DNA of 12,302 bases from Heritagella sp051881655 (GTDB lineage: Bacteria > Bacillota > Clostridia > Oscillospirales > Acutalibacteraceae). Under the pieces are notes generated by a model. It was given only the letters and a program-made list of their open reading frames with translations, ran no database searches and was not told the DNA's origin. Of this stretch, positions 12,191 to 12,302 are shown piece after piece. The stretch's first letter is position 1, and each line of letters opens with the position of its first letter. The DNA lies in the NCBI GenBank assembly GCA_051881655.1, contig JBJEQH010000122.1, positions 1 to 12,302 of the forward strand, given 5' to 3'. The position numbers and the translations under genes were made by a program.

Positions 12191-12302
12191 ATTAAGACGG
12201 CGGAAATATTGTCAATCCGTATGGGAGATCCTAACATGTTTTTCCCTTATACTGCCGGACATTCAATCCATCGTCCTGTCCCATGTGGAATGTGTGGTTT
12301 TA
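12191..12302 (+). other. Tail without a certain gene; possible promoter or start of a next gene
   Basis: No terminator with a T-run is seen after the methyltransferase. TTGTCA followed after 17 bases by TAACAT resembles a weak promoter just before 12240. An ATG at 12236 with GGGAG upstream opens a frame that stays open for 22 codons to the window edge, but it uses the same bases as the proposed -10, and the peptide is not recognisable. At most one of the two readings can be right. Confidence 0.2.

Noticed and set aside
12236..12302. Start of a possible EcfT-like gene at the right edge
   Set aside because: The peptide has a PYTAGHSIHR stretch vaguely like EcfT N-termini, but the following HxLDPR motif is absent and only 22 codons are visible.
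1..12302. CRISPR arrays, insertion sequences, phage or toxin-antitoxin genes, tRNAs
   Set aside because: No regularly spaced repeats, transposase motifs, cloverleaf-like sequences or small toxin/antitoxin gene pairs were seen on either strand.

Overview
The window reads like a chromosomal segment from a moderately GC-rich Firmicute of the class Clostridia, probably a gut Oscillospiraceae/Ruminococcaceae-type organism. This is an inference from strong AGGAGG-like ribosome sites, sigma-A promoters with TATAAT, a PdxR-type MocR regulator, a UPF0340 protein and an HtrA with a long Gly/Tyr/Pro-rich cytosolic head. No tRNA, rRNA, insertion sequence, phage gene or CRISPR array is visible.

Layout. 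(1) 1-1571, minus strand: a tight vitamin B6 operon read pdxY (pyridoxal/pyridoxamine kinase) -> ywlG (UPF0340/DUF436, unknown function) -> yggS (PLP-homeostasis protein, cut by the window edge). (2) 1572-1764: a divergent control region with a promoter on each strand and three related ACAGT/ACTGT boxes. (3) 1765-3162, plus: a MocR/PdxR-type regulator, the obvious candidate to sense PLP and control region 1. (4) 3293-4792, plus: a membrane-anchored HtrA/DegP serine protease. (5) 4793-5057: an intergenic stretch with an A/T tract, a TATAAT promoter, two hairpins and a T-run, which looks like a small RNA gene of about 120 nt, followed by the terminator of the opposing gene. (6) 5058-7076, minus: a cytoplasmic GH31 alpha-glycosidase/alpha-xylosidase. 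(7) 7217-9595, minus: a lipoprotein zinc metallopeptidase of the thermolysin (M4) family with a C-terminal extension. (8) 9596-9870: divergent promoters. (9) 9871-10539, plus: a cytosolic C39-like papain-fold protein, ending in a long compound terminator hairpin. (10) 10642-12190, plus: a small protein of unknown function with a possible PH-like pattern, then an RlmD/RlmC-type 23S rRNA uracil-C5 methyltransferase. (11) 12191-12302: a tail with no certain gene.

How the genes work together: regions 1-3 form a coherent PLP salvage and homeostasis module (kinase, PLP-binding protein, PLP-binding regulator), and the unknown ywlG is embedded in it. The remaining genes are small independent units. 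The least explained parts are the putative small RNA at 4866-4986, the role of ywlG in B6 metabolism, the altered PLP-contact motifs of the MocR regulator and the unassigned C-terminal domain of the metallopeptidase.
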